A stretch of 64,000 nucleotides of DNA, taken from positions 21,748,915 to 21,812,914 of the forward strand of contig CM070606.1 of assembly GCA_036346395.1 (NCBI GenBank), given 5' to 3'. The notes beneath the pieces were generated by a model. That model saw only the letters and a list, made by a program, of their open reading frames with translations, had not been told where the DNA came from and searched no databases. Every line of letters starts with the position of its first letter. Positions within the stretch are counted from its first letter, which is position 1. Positions 23,879 through 35,682 of the stretch are shown piece by piece. The stretch is from Hsuehochloa calcarea (taxonomy: Eukaryota; Streptophyta; Magnoliopsida; Poales; Poaceae). The position numbers were made by a program, and so were the translations under genes.

Positions 23879-25365
23879 CACACTTGTCGTCATAACCATC
23901 GGTGAGCTGACGATAGAGCAAAGGAATGAGGTCAAGAGGATGGGGTTCGATGGTCTGCTGAAGTTCAACCTCGAGGGTTTGGATATGAGGGATATGTTGT
24001 GTTTCCTAATGGACAGGATTGACCTGATCAAGATGGTCATTAGCACTGACGGTGAAAGGAGCATCCCAATCACGCCTCACGTCGTTAAATGCATCCTCGG
24101 GATCCCTTGCGGCGGCAGCGATGCTCTGATGGTGACCCAGGTCGCAGGGACCTCATAGCTGAAGCGTGTGCTGGGGGTACAACAAAACTCAAATATCAAG
24201 GTATCGACGCTGATCATGCGGATTAAGACCGAAGGCATAGACGCTCTCACCATGAGGTGTTTCTTCAACATAACATAACTGGGAAGAATGTTGTGATGAT
24301 GAAGGAAATAGACAAATTAGCCAGCGTCAACTGGTGTCATCGTTGATGACCTTCAGTAGTCCATCCACAATTGGAACAAGAAGAAGGACAACGCCACAAG
24401 TCTATCAGCGGATGCACCGCCTTCGTGCTTGTAAGTTACTCAGTAATCTTAGTTGTTGCATTTAGTATTTTACACATCAATAAGTAGTAAAATGTGTAGA
24501 GCAGGATTACAGTAATTATTAATCTTAGATTCTAGTAAAACAGATAGCACACATCGACAATTTTTATCATACACAAAACGTAGTCTACCACATGTAGTAA
24601 TAATATGTTTCAACTTCAGTAAAGTGAACACTAACCAGTAATAGTGTCCGCACGTATTGCATGTAATAAACACATGAACAATGTTTAGTAATACGTATTT
24701 TAATAACCAATAAATTGTATGTGTCAGATATACTACCTCGACAACCTGAGGCGCATCCACAGCATCGACGCTGGCGAGACTCAGCGACGCCGCATACTTC
24801 ACATCCGCTCTTGTCGATAAGATAGTCACGACCGATAGGACGAAGGCACTGGATGGCATCGACACGTTCAGCAAGCTCAGCGTGAGTTACTGATGTTTGT
24901 TCGTAAGTAGTAAAATGTGATGTTCATTTCAGTAATGTGATTAATGTACAATAGTAATTCATTCGTGTTGTTCGAATGGCCAGTTTAGGAAGGAGGAGGG
25001 GACCTATTACTAGCACAGGGTGATGGCAATGCTGCACCCACCGAAGTCACCCGCACAACTTGTCGTGGGGCATTTCCCAAGCCTGCACGCACTTCTGGGT
25101 GATGCTATTGGATCGTTGGGTAGGGGAAAGCGGTACCTGGCGATGGAGGTGCTGGATAAGTTCAACGACAAGGTCAGGAGGGCGATGAGGCAGACGGAGA
25201 AGGTCATGGCGCAGATATAGAGTGTAGCACAAAATTGAGAAGGCGCGGACGAAGGTACTCAGCGTCATCAAGAAGTTGCTCGGGGCGGCAGATGCGTCCG
25301 GATCGGTGTCCCGTGCAGGCAGAGCAAAAAGGAGACTAGCGGCAAGAAGGCGCACGTAGGCCTAA

Positions 25366-25378
25366 CCCCCCCCCCCCC
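25366..25378. repeat. Poly-C tract
   Basis: Thirteen consecutive C residues inside the decayed Ulp1-type gene, a likely site of slippage. Confidence 0.9.
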
Positions 25379-25599
25379 GACACACGTAGTGTTCCCGGAA
25401 TCTTCTGCCCAACCGACGCAGGAGGAGACTGCAATACCGTCCACAGTCGTGTCACCATCATCGATCGAGGTCACAACAGCCCCCACGCCCACCGATAATG
25501 TCGTTCGGGCAGCAGCATCGCTGTCTGCCCCGGCGTGTATAGAATCGCCTACAACCCAAATGCCAACCCAGCAATAATGGCGTAGGAACCAGCATCGTG

Positions 25600-26240
25600 G
25601 CCTCCCTTGGTGCATCTGGGAGGTACCGTCTACGTCCCAACGTCGTCGTTGTTCCATCCGACCCAAGAAGAGGTGGAGGGCGACTGATCTCAAGGTATGC
25701 ACCGCATAACAGTAAAACATTGTAATATATGCAGTAAATAGACACAGTACACATAGTAAACAACATCAAACACAGTAAACATGTAAAGAGAATACAAGAG
25801 AGCGAGTAAGTTGCATGTAGTAATTTTGTGTTCACAATACAGTAATCATTAAAGCATCACACAGTAATTTACTAATTAAGCGTATCTGTTCTCGCGTAGG
25901 CAAGGTGAAGAGGACAATTGAGTCTGCCACCTCTGCTGCAACGGCAGCGACACCAGCTTCGTCGCCCCCGATTCATCCAAGAGGTTTCATCAACATTCCA
26001 GTGTTGTCGCTGTTCCATCCGACGCAAGACGAGGGGAGGGCGATGGACCTCAAGGTACACACTGCATCACAGTAAAACATTGTAACATGAGTAGTAAATA
26101 TATACATTATACATAGTAAACTAACAAAGCGAATGTAATAGAGTGAGCAAGGTTCACGTATTAATTGGGTTTTTCTCAACATAGTAATCATTAAAGCAAC
26201 ACGCATTATTTTACTGATTAAGTGCATTGTTCTTGTGCAG
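25600..26240 (+). repeat. Tandem exon-intron duplication, about 350-bp unit
   Basis: TTCCATCCGAC.CAAGA.GAGG followed by CTCAAGGTA and an intron starting CAC.GCAT.ACAGTAAAACATTGTAA appears at 25650-25730 and again at 26010-26090. Both introns end with a similar TAGTAATCATTAAAGCA stretch and a TTCTYG..TAG/CAG acceptor (25900 and 26240). The duplication covers an exon end plus the whole following intron. Confidence 0.8.
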
Positions 26241-26988
26241 GCGACGTCAAGTCAAGCATCGACAACATAATAGACTCGATCGAAGCTGATACGATCCCGA
26301 GGTTACACCCCGCCGCATATACAACATAGGCCCCAATCGTACCGGCGGTTGCGGCGGGCCACGAGTCATTACCCACAATCCCAGAGCAAACCGAGGTACC
26401 AAATATAGTAAAACGCATATGCATGGTCAAGTAATGTTGGTCGTTCATATAATAATTCATATATGATTTATTTTTATCTCAGGAGATAGTAAACGAGGGA
26501 TCCATCGACATCCCGTCGAAGCCCCCGACAATAAAGGAGCACACGAAGGCAACGGCAAAGTAAAACACGAAGGGGAAACAAGTAATTTTACTTATTTTTT
26601 ACAGTAACATGTTCCATTTTGTATTCCTATTTGCAGGTGCCAGTAAAGGAGACCGAAATCGTCGCAGTAGAGGGGCTACTGGCAATAAAGGAGGTAGAGG
26701 AGGCCCTTACTGCCGCGAGCAAAGTCAAGGAGACTCAAATGGCCTGTCAGCACGCCAAGGATACATACTGGAGGGCCGCTGACAGTAGTATGATTGACAT
26801 ATACAGTAATCTATTGGGCACATGATAGTAAAATAAGAGACACGGATCTATTTTCTATAGGACGCCGCCGCCAAGCCAAAGCTCAAGATAAAACTCACAG
26901 ACCCCAGGCTAGCAAAGATGATGGGCACAGCGGCGACCAAAATAGGGACACCTGTGGAGAAGACAATTGTAGATAAGAGAGGTCCCCC

Positions 26989-29543
26989 TGCAAGATCAAG
27001 GTGGCCAACTATAGGGGGTGAATAGACGGTTTTAAAAATTCTTTCGGCTAAAACCAAATAATAATGCTGAAGCTAATAACAAATTAGTTTTGCACAATTA
27101 AAACATAAATATACTAGGCTCAACTAAGTGCACCAACAATATGAATACAAATCAATGAGAGCAATCATACAATGATATATAAACAATTAAAGCAAGTAAT
27201 ATAAATTGCTCAAAGTAAAGCACAAGCACAAACCAAGATGACACAATTATGTTTTACCGTGGTGTTCAGAAACATGCCGGTCTACCCTAATCCACGTTGA
27301 GGTAAGCCCAACCACGTTGGACCGGCTCCACTAATTAAGCCAACACCTCCGAGGTAAGTCCAACCACTTGGACCGGTTCCAACACGAACCAACACCTCGC
27401 TCCACTAGGGTTGCTTTCCTCCACTCCGGAGATGGCGAGCACCAAACCACTCACAACACGCCGGGCCTTCTCACAATCTTCTTGACAAGATCACCAGTCA
27501 CGACGCCTCAACGTCGTCTAGGTGTCGGCAAACACCAAGAGAAACAAATCTCAACTTTCACTTGAACTAATCAAGTGTACACTCAAGTGGATACACAATT
27601 CACTACCTAAGGCAACACATGCACTTAGGGTTTGCTCTCAAATCTCACTAACTGCAATACATGCACAAAAGAGAAGAAAGGCTTGCTCTTAGCTCAAAGA
27701 ATGAGTATGGAACTCAACAACAACATCATCAACCATCCCCAACCGGCCAAACTGAGTATTTATAGACCACACTCAAAAACTAGCCGTTGGGGAAAGATTC
27801 CCTCGAATCTGTGCAAGGCCGGTCTGACCGCCAACTAATGGCCGGTGGGACCACCACCCATGCGACAATGGCTATAAAACTAGCCGTTGGACCTTCGGTC
27901 GGTCGGACTGCCAACCAATGGGCGGTCTGACCTGGAATAAACGTAGCGCAAACGCATCGGTACTTCCGCACACCCGTAGTTCCGTTTATCAACGGCGGAA
28001 CTACCGCATAGAGAATCAAATCAAGGGGAAATCGGTCGGACCGACCAACACATGGCAGTCTGACCGATTTGCCACCGGTCAGACCGGTGGACCCTGGCAG
28101 TGTGACCGCTAGGCCACAGAAACCAAACCCATTTGCTTTGCCTCAAATGACAAACACATTTGCCAATTTGAGTGCATTTTCAACAAGGTTTCAAAGATGA
28201 TATTCTCAACAGGTTACAAAACACATTTGCCAACCTTTAGAATGCTCACCACAAGGAATAAGGTGCATGAACTTACGCCATTTGCAAACTTAAGTCACAT
28301 GCTACAAGGGTTATGCATGACCTCGACTATTTGCAAAACATATTCGCAAATAATAGCATCATGCCTAGATGAGCTAGAGCAAACACAATGAGCTATCAAC
28401 ACATGACTAAATCAAGCTACTTGTTAAGACCCCTCTTAATAGTACGACAATCATATACTAGCAACCCGGTCTTCCAACCAAACACCAAGACCGGTAAAAG
28501 ACTAGAAACACATCCTTAGCCCTAGCTAGTCATACCTTTGCCTTGCATCGTCTTGAAGCTTGATGACGCACATCAACACTTCAAATCTGGGTCGTTGACT
28601 TTGATAATCATCAACACATGATGATCACTTTTTCTTCACTTTGGGATCTTATCAACACATGATGATTTCTTCATCCCGAGTCTTGACATGCATCAACACA
28701 TGATGCATTCCTTCACTTGACCTCCATCAACACATGATGGGTCTTCTCTTGACTTGATGTGCATCAACACATGATGCAACCTTTACTTCAAGTCTTGATA
28801 TGCATCAACACATTATGCATCCTTGAATCTTGACTTGATGATCAACTCATGATCATCCCAAGTCTTCATCACCCTGGAACATAACCTATACATCCAACTC
28901 ATGAAAAATGTTAGTTCCACAATATGATTATCATTAATTATCACATCATATCATTAACACATAATAGTGGGACAAGATATTTCAATCTTTCCCTCTTTGG
29001 TAATTGATGATAACCATTTCAATTGCACATAAATGAATGTAGATAAAGTAACACAACATGAGTATATATATAAACTACACAAGTCATATATATACTCACA
29101 ACATGAGTATGCGAGAACTACACAAGTTCTACATACTCAAAACATAAGTATAGAAAGACTACACAAGTTTTGTATACTCAAACGGATATGTTTCAAAGTA
29201 AAGATCCCAAATATATGTGGAAAACAGAATATGGATCAATACTATTGAAACAACAAAATATAGAATGAGCTCCCTCTAAATGTGTGCATACACAAATGTG
29301 TAAATAAAACATATGCACATATTCAAGATATACTTATGGTGTAGTTCAACCTATATTTTGGATCCAAGGAATGCAACATTATATAAAAGTATAAGTCGAA
29401 TGCATACCTCGTTGAATTTCACCTTTATATCCAAATGAGACTACACACTAGATATAGAAATAGAAATGTTAGTCTCACAATTAGATTCGTCATTTATCAC
29501 CAAAACACTCCATTAACTCATAATAGCGGGTCTAGATGCTTCA
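26989..29543 (-). repeat. Sirevirus-like 3' LTR (left, 2555 bp)
   Basis: On minus it starts TGAAGCATC and ends in CTTGCA. It contains GGTC.GACC palindromes (27820-28110), eight CATCAACACATGATG-type units (28566-28860) and three tandem hairpins around CTACACAAG (29050-29180). Confidence 0.88.
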
Positions 29544-32500
29544 ATCTCCCCCCTTTTTGGTGATTGATGACAAATCATTTATCAATAATAACATTTAGAT
29601 ATAAATAGACATAACATAAGAATTTAAGCTAATGAACTATGTCTATGCATGTCATGAGGTGGAATTTAAAGCATCAATCAATATGCATATAAAAAATATG
29701 CTTGTAAAAACAATGCATTCTCTTATAAAAGAATTCTCCCCCTTTTTGGTATAAATCAAATAACAAAGGAGAATATATAAATCATCCAAATAAGAAGAAT
29801 GTATTAATCATCCAAATAAGGGGATATTGATAGCATAAATATTCTCCCCCTTTTGGTATAAAATAGAAATCCAAATGTGGGTATATATATTGATAACATG
29901 AAAATTCTCCCCCTTTTGGCATTAAACACCAAAAAGTTCAAAACAATTATAAAGCAAAGAAAGAGATTTTGCAAAGCAAAGAACTTGGCAATTGAAATCA
30001 TCTTTTTTATCATTGAAATATACTCTCTTTTTGACATAAATCATCCAAGAATAAAGTAAGGTCAAAAAGAGGATTTTTCAATTTGAGGAGCTTGGTCACA
30101 AAGAATATGAACTAGATACTTATGATCAATGGAGATTTTATTCTCAAAAATATGAGGAGAAACAAAATAGGTCACAAACCTATAGAACATAGCACATTCT
30201 CCCCTTTTTCAATCAATTAGATTGAGAACCACTTGAAACAATATTTGAAACATATTCAAATACTCTCTATTTAGAAATATCTCCAAAAAGATTACAAACT
30301 ACTTTTATATGGTCGAGAAGAGTAAAGCAACTTGGAATAAGGCCAATATGATATTTGTTTTCCAAAATAGAAATTTAATCAAAAGCATTGAAAGCAACTA
30401 AAATGCCACTTAAAAACTTTTGATTTTTCATAAGCATTTTAACCTTTAAAACAAGATATCATTTGGAAAAATAATTTGATTTTTCACAAGACTCTAGCCT
30501 TTAAAACAAGATAACACTTGTAAAATCCTTTTGACTAGAAGGCTTGTTTAAAAGAATACCACTTGTAAAAACCCACTTGTAAATTTTTGCTTTTTCATAA
30601 AGAAAATTTGTTCAAATAGATAATCTTGCATAGGATTGACAAAACCATTTCAAGAATAACAAATGAAGCAAATAAGAATGAAACACATTCATTCACAAGA
30701 TCCATAAACCATTTTGGGCAAATAAGTAAAATAGTTTTTCCAATATTAATACTTTACCCAATTTTTTTAATAAATCCTAAAAATATTAATAGGTTTTTCA
30801 CATAAAAAACTCTCCCTTACACAAAGGTTCCTATTTTAAAAAATCTTCTTTCTCCTTTGACACACAAAGGTTCATCTTCTATCTTGTCATCTCTTTAAAA
30901 TAGATCCATCCAAAACTTATGATGACATTTGATACACCTTGCAGTAGGTAAATGATATCAAGGATAATTAATTGCACTTGTAGAAACTTGATACCACTTA
31001 TGTGAAAAGCACTTGATACCAAGAGTAGTTGATTCCATTGTAAATACTTGGTACCACTTGTAAGTATAACTGAAGTTTGCAAGGTGCTTGAACTTCTCTT
31101 CACGATGATATTCAAAGAAAGTATCCAAAGAGAAGAGAGGAAGAAAATCCACTCATATACAAAGAATACTTGAGCTTTTAGATAAGAGAGGATTTTGATC
31201 GGTACGGAAGAATTGTAGATACCATTTTAACGAATAAGATGATATCACTTGAAAAGATAAATCTCATGGCGAGATCAAGATGATCAAGAGAAGCTACCAC
31301 TTTTTGAAAAGAATACCACTTGAAAGATGCAATCGCATTTGTAATCAAGGGTTAACAGTAGTGGGTAGCTAGCAAGGATTACAAGGATCAACTTGACCAC
31401 TAGAAGCAGCCACAAAAGATTTAGAATAAGAGATGGATAAGAGAACTCTTCGGGCTTGAGTTAACAGAATTTTCTCACAACACCAGTCAGACCGATGGGT
31501 CTGCCAGTCGGACTGCCGAGACGGGCCGGTCGGACCGCTTAATTCTAAAATTGACACGCAGTTTCCGTGAAGAAAGAGAGAAAAGAGTGATTCGGTGTAT
31601 TTTACTCCAAATTTTTTTGCATAATCAACCAAATAAACACATTTGGAGTATTTCCAACTTATATAGCCCTTGAAACCAAACCTTAAATAGTTCTTTTAAA
31701 ATTAAGCTTTTGGTTTTCGTAAATGAAATCATATTTTCATGAAGTTTCACCAAAAGATCCAAATTGAGCAAAAGAAAATTTTAAAGCATCCAATTGCATG
31801 TATGAGTTATAAATACCATTATAAACATATTCATGTGAAGAATTTTGGTTCATATGGCAAAACTCACGTAAGTGCTAGAATGTGACCACTTTGGTCAAAG
31901 TAAGATTTTGGATGAATTTCAAAATCAAATAACTTTTTCTAGGTTGGTCTTTTGGAAATCCTTTGAATACCAATAATGTTTAGAATAACCAACTCTAGGA
32001 TTTTCCTTTTGGAAATATTTTTAAATTCCTTTTAGAATAGATTTTACACAAAAATCTAGTTTTGGTCAAAAACAAGATACTATAATGTTGATTTTTTGGC
32101 TAGAAACTCATTTATACTTAAAGTAGGTTTTTCTAAATCCAAAACCTTTGGTAAACATTTGAAAAGTATTTGTATACATTTTGCAACTAATTTTTCAACG
32201 AATTACTAATAGCTATAAATTTTTTTGACTTTTGGCTAAAAGACTCATTTTTGAAAAACAAATCTAGTACTTAATTTATTTGGGTACACATAGGGATGTG
32301 ATATACATGATCATGATTTAGCAATCCCCCTTAATATGTCACTACCATCTTGCTCAAGATATTAATAATGAACATTATAAACAAGAGCAAGAACACCCCT
32401 TTTTAATATGATTTTCATAAAATACAACCAACACAAGGCATAAAGGGGCTAGATACTTCAATGTTAATACTTGATACCGAGATGGCATTGGTTCTTGATA

Positions 32501-32597
32501 TGAAATGATTATCTTCAAGTTTGGCTCCAATTTGATATATGATTGAATCCATTTCTTCATGTGTGAGCCAAACCTCCAATGCCTCTCCAAGTACCTA
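29544..32597 (-). other. Non-coding internal region with repeated polypurine tracts
   Basis: About 3 kb of AT-rich sequence lies where pol should be, with no recognisable pol motif. ATTCTCCCCCTTTTGG-type tracts (purine-rich on minus) recur at about 29544, 29732, 29850, 29903 and 30192. The first, next to the LTR, would be the functional PPT. A GGTC.GACC cluster lies at 31480-31545. Confidence 0.7.
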
Positions 32598-33983
32598 TTA
32601 AACATTTAAGCGCATTTTGGTACCCAAAACTTGGTTGGGTCCATGAATGTTAGTCATAGTAGATTTGGGCACCCAAATAGCCCTAGTAATAGTTTTATAT
32701 GAACTAACTATTCTAGCAAACACATTGCCATTGATATCCTTCCTAAGCAAATAATCATTATTATAAATAATGGGCTTAGGAGTGATACCTTTGGGACATT
32801 GTTTACCAACATGTCCCTTTTCCCAGCAATTGTAGCAAGTTGGGCTTTTGCTTCCCCTACTTGTCTTTACTTCTTGCTTATTGCCGGCTTGCCTCAATTT
32901 TGAATGTCTTGTCTTGACATCCTTTTGATTAGAGCACACCGAGGCATAGCGTCCCTTTCCGTTGCATCCATGGCACTTGACATATTTTTTCGTATGTCTC
33001 GCATTGTGCCTAGTCTTGCTATTCTCCCTTTTCTTGGGAGTGTAGCCAACACCACTCTTATCTTGCAAGTATTTTTGCTTGCTCAATATTTCATCAAGAG
33101 TGGTCTTCCCTTTGTAGCTTCTTGTCAAGTCATTTTTCAATTTTATGACTTGGGCCTTGAGCTCTTTGTTTTCCTCTACAATGTTAGTATCACAAGATAT
33201 GGAGGAAATAGGAGCATCTAATTTTGAGCAACAAGGTATATCAAATAAATTCTCACATGAGGTGGATATGCTAACTTTAGATGAAATGCAAGGGTTAGCA
33301 ACTACACATGGCATATCATCTAATAAATTGCATGCAATGCCTATATCCACCTTAGAGCTATTTAGCCTATTTAGGAGGAGAGTTTCATGTTCATCTTTTA
33401 AAACATCATAATTATTTTGAAGTGAGACAAACCCTTTCTTCAAAACTTTGAATTTTATTTTCTCCTTTCCTAAATATTCATTAAGCTCTTCTAACATATC
33501 CATGAACTCATCATAAGTAGGCTCATCGTCATTTACCTCTTCATTACCTTGAGCCATGAAGCATTGAGTTGATGTGGAGAGAGTTGTGGACTCATCATTG
33601 TCGGAGCAAGAAGTTGGGCATTCTTCTCCCGACGTCCACTCTTGTCTGCAATCTTCACTTGTAGTGGTGGACATTTCATAATGATCTTGAATATATGTCC
33701 ACATTTCATGAGCACTCTTGAGATTGCATACCTCATTGAAAATCTCTACACTCAAAGCACTAAATAAGGCGTTAATTGCTTGAGCGTCGAGATGTAAGCA
33801 TTTCTCTTCCTCAATTATTGGAGCAAGATGATCCAATGGAGGAGAAAAGTCAACATCTACAATCCGCCATATTTTTGGACTCATGACCCTAAAATAACAT
33901 ATCATGCGGATTTTCCAATGAGCATAATTTGTGCCATCAAAAATAGGTGCTTGACCTAGGTGCACTATATCACTAGTCGCCAT
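32598..33983 (-). CDS. Copia-type Gag protein
   Basis: A 461-residue uninterrupted frame whose ATG lies about 40 bases past the primer-binding site. The N-terminus has PIFDGTNYAHWKIRM and an EMWTYIQDHYE-like helix, as in copia Gag (UBN2-type). Residues 383-396 form a complete CCHC knuckle (CYNCWEKGHVGKQC). A preceding CHGCNGKGRYASVC is a degenerate one without the His. Gag would assemble particles and bind RNA in the cytoplasm. The frame ends just after WVPKSTMTNIHGPNQ, near where pol would begin in related elements. It is the best-preserved reading frame in the window, which may reflect recent activity or chance survival. Confidence 0.85.
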   Translation of the reverse strand: MATSDIVHLGQAPIFDGTNYAHWKIRMICYFRVMSPKIWRIVDVDFSPPLDHLAPIIEEEKCLHLDAQAINALFSALSVEIFNEVCNLKSAHEMWTYIQDHYEMSTTTSEDCRQEWTSGEECPTSCSDNDESTTLSTSTQCFMAQGNEEVNDDEPTYDEFMDMLEELNEYLGKEKIKFKVLKKGFVSLQNNYDVLKDEHETLLLNRLNSSKVDIGIACNLLDDMPCVVANPCISSKVSISTSCENLFDIPCCSKLDAPISSISCDTNIVEENKELKAQVIKLKNDLTRSYKGKTTLDEILSKQKYLQDKSGVGYTPKKRENSKTRHNARHTKKYVKCHGCNGKGRYASVCSNQKDVKTRHSKLRQAGNKQEVKTSRGSKSPTCYNCWEKGHVGKQCPKGITPKPIIYNNDYLLRKDINGNVFARIVSSYKTITRAIWVPKSTMTNIHGPNQVLGTKMRLNV

Positions 33984-34022
33984 CCTTTACTCTCTAGACG
34001 GTTAAGTCTAATAAATGAGAGA

Positions 34023-34038
34023 CCAAGCTCTGAAACCA
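34023..34038 (-). other. Primer-binding site of Sirevirus-like element
   Basis: The minus strand reads TGGTTTCAGAGCTTGG two bases after the LTR end. It differs from the usual initiator-Met PBS (TGGTATCAGAGC) by one base. Confidence 0.8.
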
Positions 34039-34040
34039 CT

Positions 34041-35682
34041 TGTAAGATCGAGTTGTCCGACGAGAGGGGGGTGAATAGGCGGTTTTAAAAATTCTTTCGG
34101 CTAAAACCAAACAATAATGCTAAAGCTAACAACAAATTGGTTTTGCACAATTAAAACCTAAATCAACTAGGCTCAACTAAGTACACCAACAATATGGATA
34201 CAAATCAATGAGAGCAATCATACAATGATATATAAGCAATTAAACCAGTAACGTAAATTGCTCAAAGTAAAGCACAAGCACACACCAAGATGACACAATT
34301 ATGTTTTACTGTGGTGTTCGAAGACTTGCCGGTCTTCCCTAATCCACGTTGAGGTAAGACCAACCACGTTGGACCGGCTCCACTAATTAAGCCAACACAT
34401 CCAAGGTAAGTCCAACCACTTGTATCGGTTTCAACACGAACCAACACCTCGCTCCACTAGGGTTGCTCTTCCTCCACTCCGGAGATAGCGAGCACCAAAC
34501 CACTCACAACACGCCGGGTTTCTCACAAGCTTCTTGAGAAGATCACCGGTCACGACGCCTCAACGCTGTCTAGGTGTCGGCAAACACCAAGAGAAACAAA
34601 TCTCAACTTTCACTTGAACTAATCAAGTGTCAACGCTCAAGTGGATACACAATCCACTACCTAAGGCAACACATGCACATAAGGTTTGCTCTCAAATATC
34701 ACTAAGTGCAACACATGCACAAAAGAGAAGAAAGACTTGCTCTTAGCTCAAAGAATGAGTATGGAACTCAACAACAACATCAGCAACCATCCCCAACCGA
34801 CCAAGGTGAGTATTCATAGCCCACACTCAAAAACTAGCCGTTGGGGGAAAGATTCCCTCGAATCTGTGCAGAGCTAGTCTGACCGCCAACTAATGGCCGG
34901 TCGAACCGCCTATGCGACAACGGCTATAAAACAAGTCGTTGGACCTTCGGTCGGTCGGACTGCCAACCAATGCTCGGTCTGACCGCCGCCAAATCGGTCA
35001 GACCGCCAGGGCTGGCCGGTCCGACCGCCCGAGGAAAATCACCCCGCACCAAAATGGTGCTTCTCTGGAATAAACGTACTGCAAATGCACCGGTACTTCT
35101 ACACACCGGTAGTTCCGTTTATCAACGGCGGAACTACCGCACAGAGAATCAAATCAAGGAGAAATCGGTCGGACCGCCCAACATATGCCAGTCTGACCGA
35201 TTTTCCACCGGTCGGACCGGTGGACCCTGGCGGTCTGACCGCCAGGCCACAAAAACCAAACCCATTTGCTTTGCCTCAAATGACCAAACACATTTGCCCA
35301 TTTGAGTACATTTTCAACAAGGTTTCAAAGATGATATTCTCAACAGGTTACAAAACACATTTGCCAACCTTTAGAATACTCACCACAAGGAATAAGGTGC
35401 ATGGACTTACGCCATTCGCAAAACACATTTGCAAACATAGGTCACATGCTACAAGGGTTATACATGAGCCTCGACTATTTGTAAAACACATTCACAAATA
35501 ATAGCATTATGCCTAGATGAGCTAGAGCGAACACAATGAGCTATCAGCACATGACAAACTCAAGCTACTTGTTAAGACACCTCTTAATAATACGGCAATC
35601 CTATACTAGCAATCCGGTCTTCCAACCAAACACTAAGACCGGTAAAAAACTAGGAACACATCTTTAGCCCTAGCTAGCCATA
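34041..35682 (-). repeat. Sirevirus-like 5' LTR, first piece
   Basis: It matches 26989-28535 of the partner LTR and stops at the LARD target site CCATA (35678-35682). It contains GGTC.GACC palindromes at 34880-35240. Confidence 0.88.

Larger units (their letters stand above)
23884..26983 (+). pseudogene. Ulp1-type TE gene, N-terminal and middle exons, decayed
   Basis: The first block (about 23893-24290) reads LTIEQRNEVKRMGFDGLL, then ITPHVVKCILGIPCGG, a pattern common in grass TE-borne genes that end in a Ulp1 C48 domain. Later blocks are DNATSLS near 24390, YYLDNLRRIHSIDAGETQ at 24729, and SPAQLVVGHFPSLHALLGDA (25038 onward, continuing to MAQI). A Ser/Thr/Pro-rich spacer, a helical EVEEALTAASKVKETQ segment (26690) and a basic KLKIKLTDPRLAKMM segment (26880) follow. 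Introns are AT-rich and full of AGTAAA motifs. In-frame stops (after 24155 and near 24340) and shifts are frequent. The function of the N-terminal part is unknown. The last exon is cut at 26988 by the Sirevirus-like element and resumes at 45212. Confidence 0.6.
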
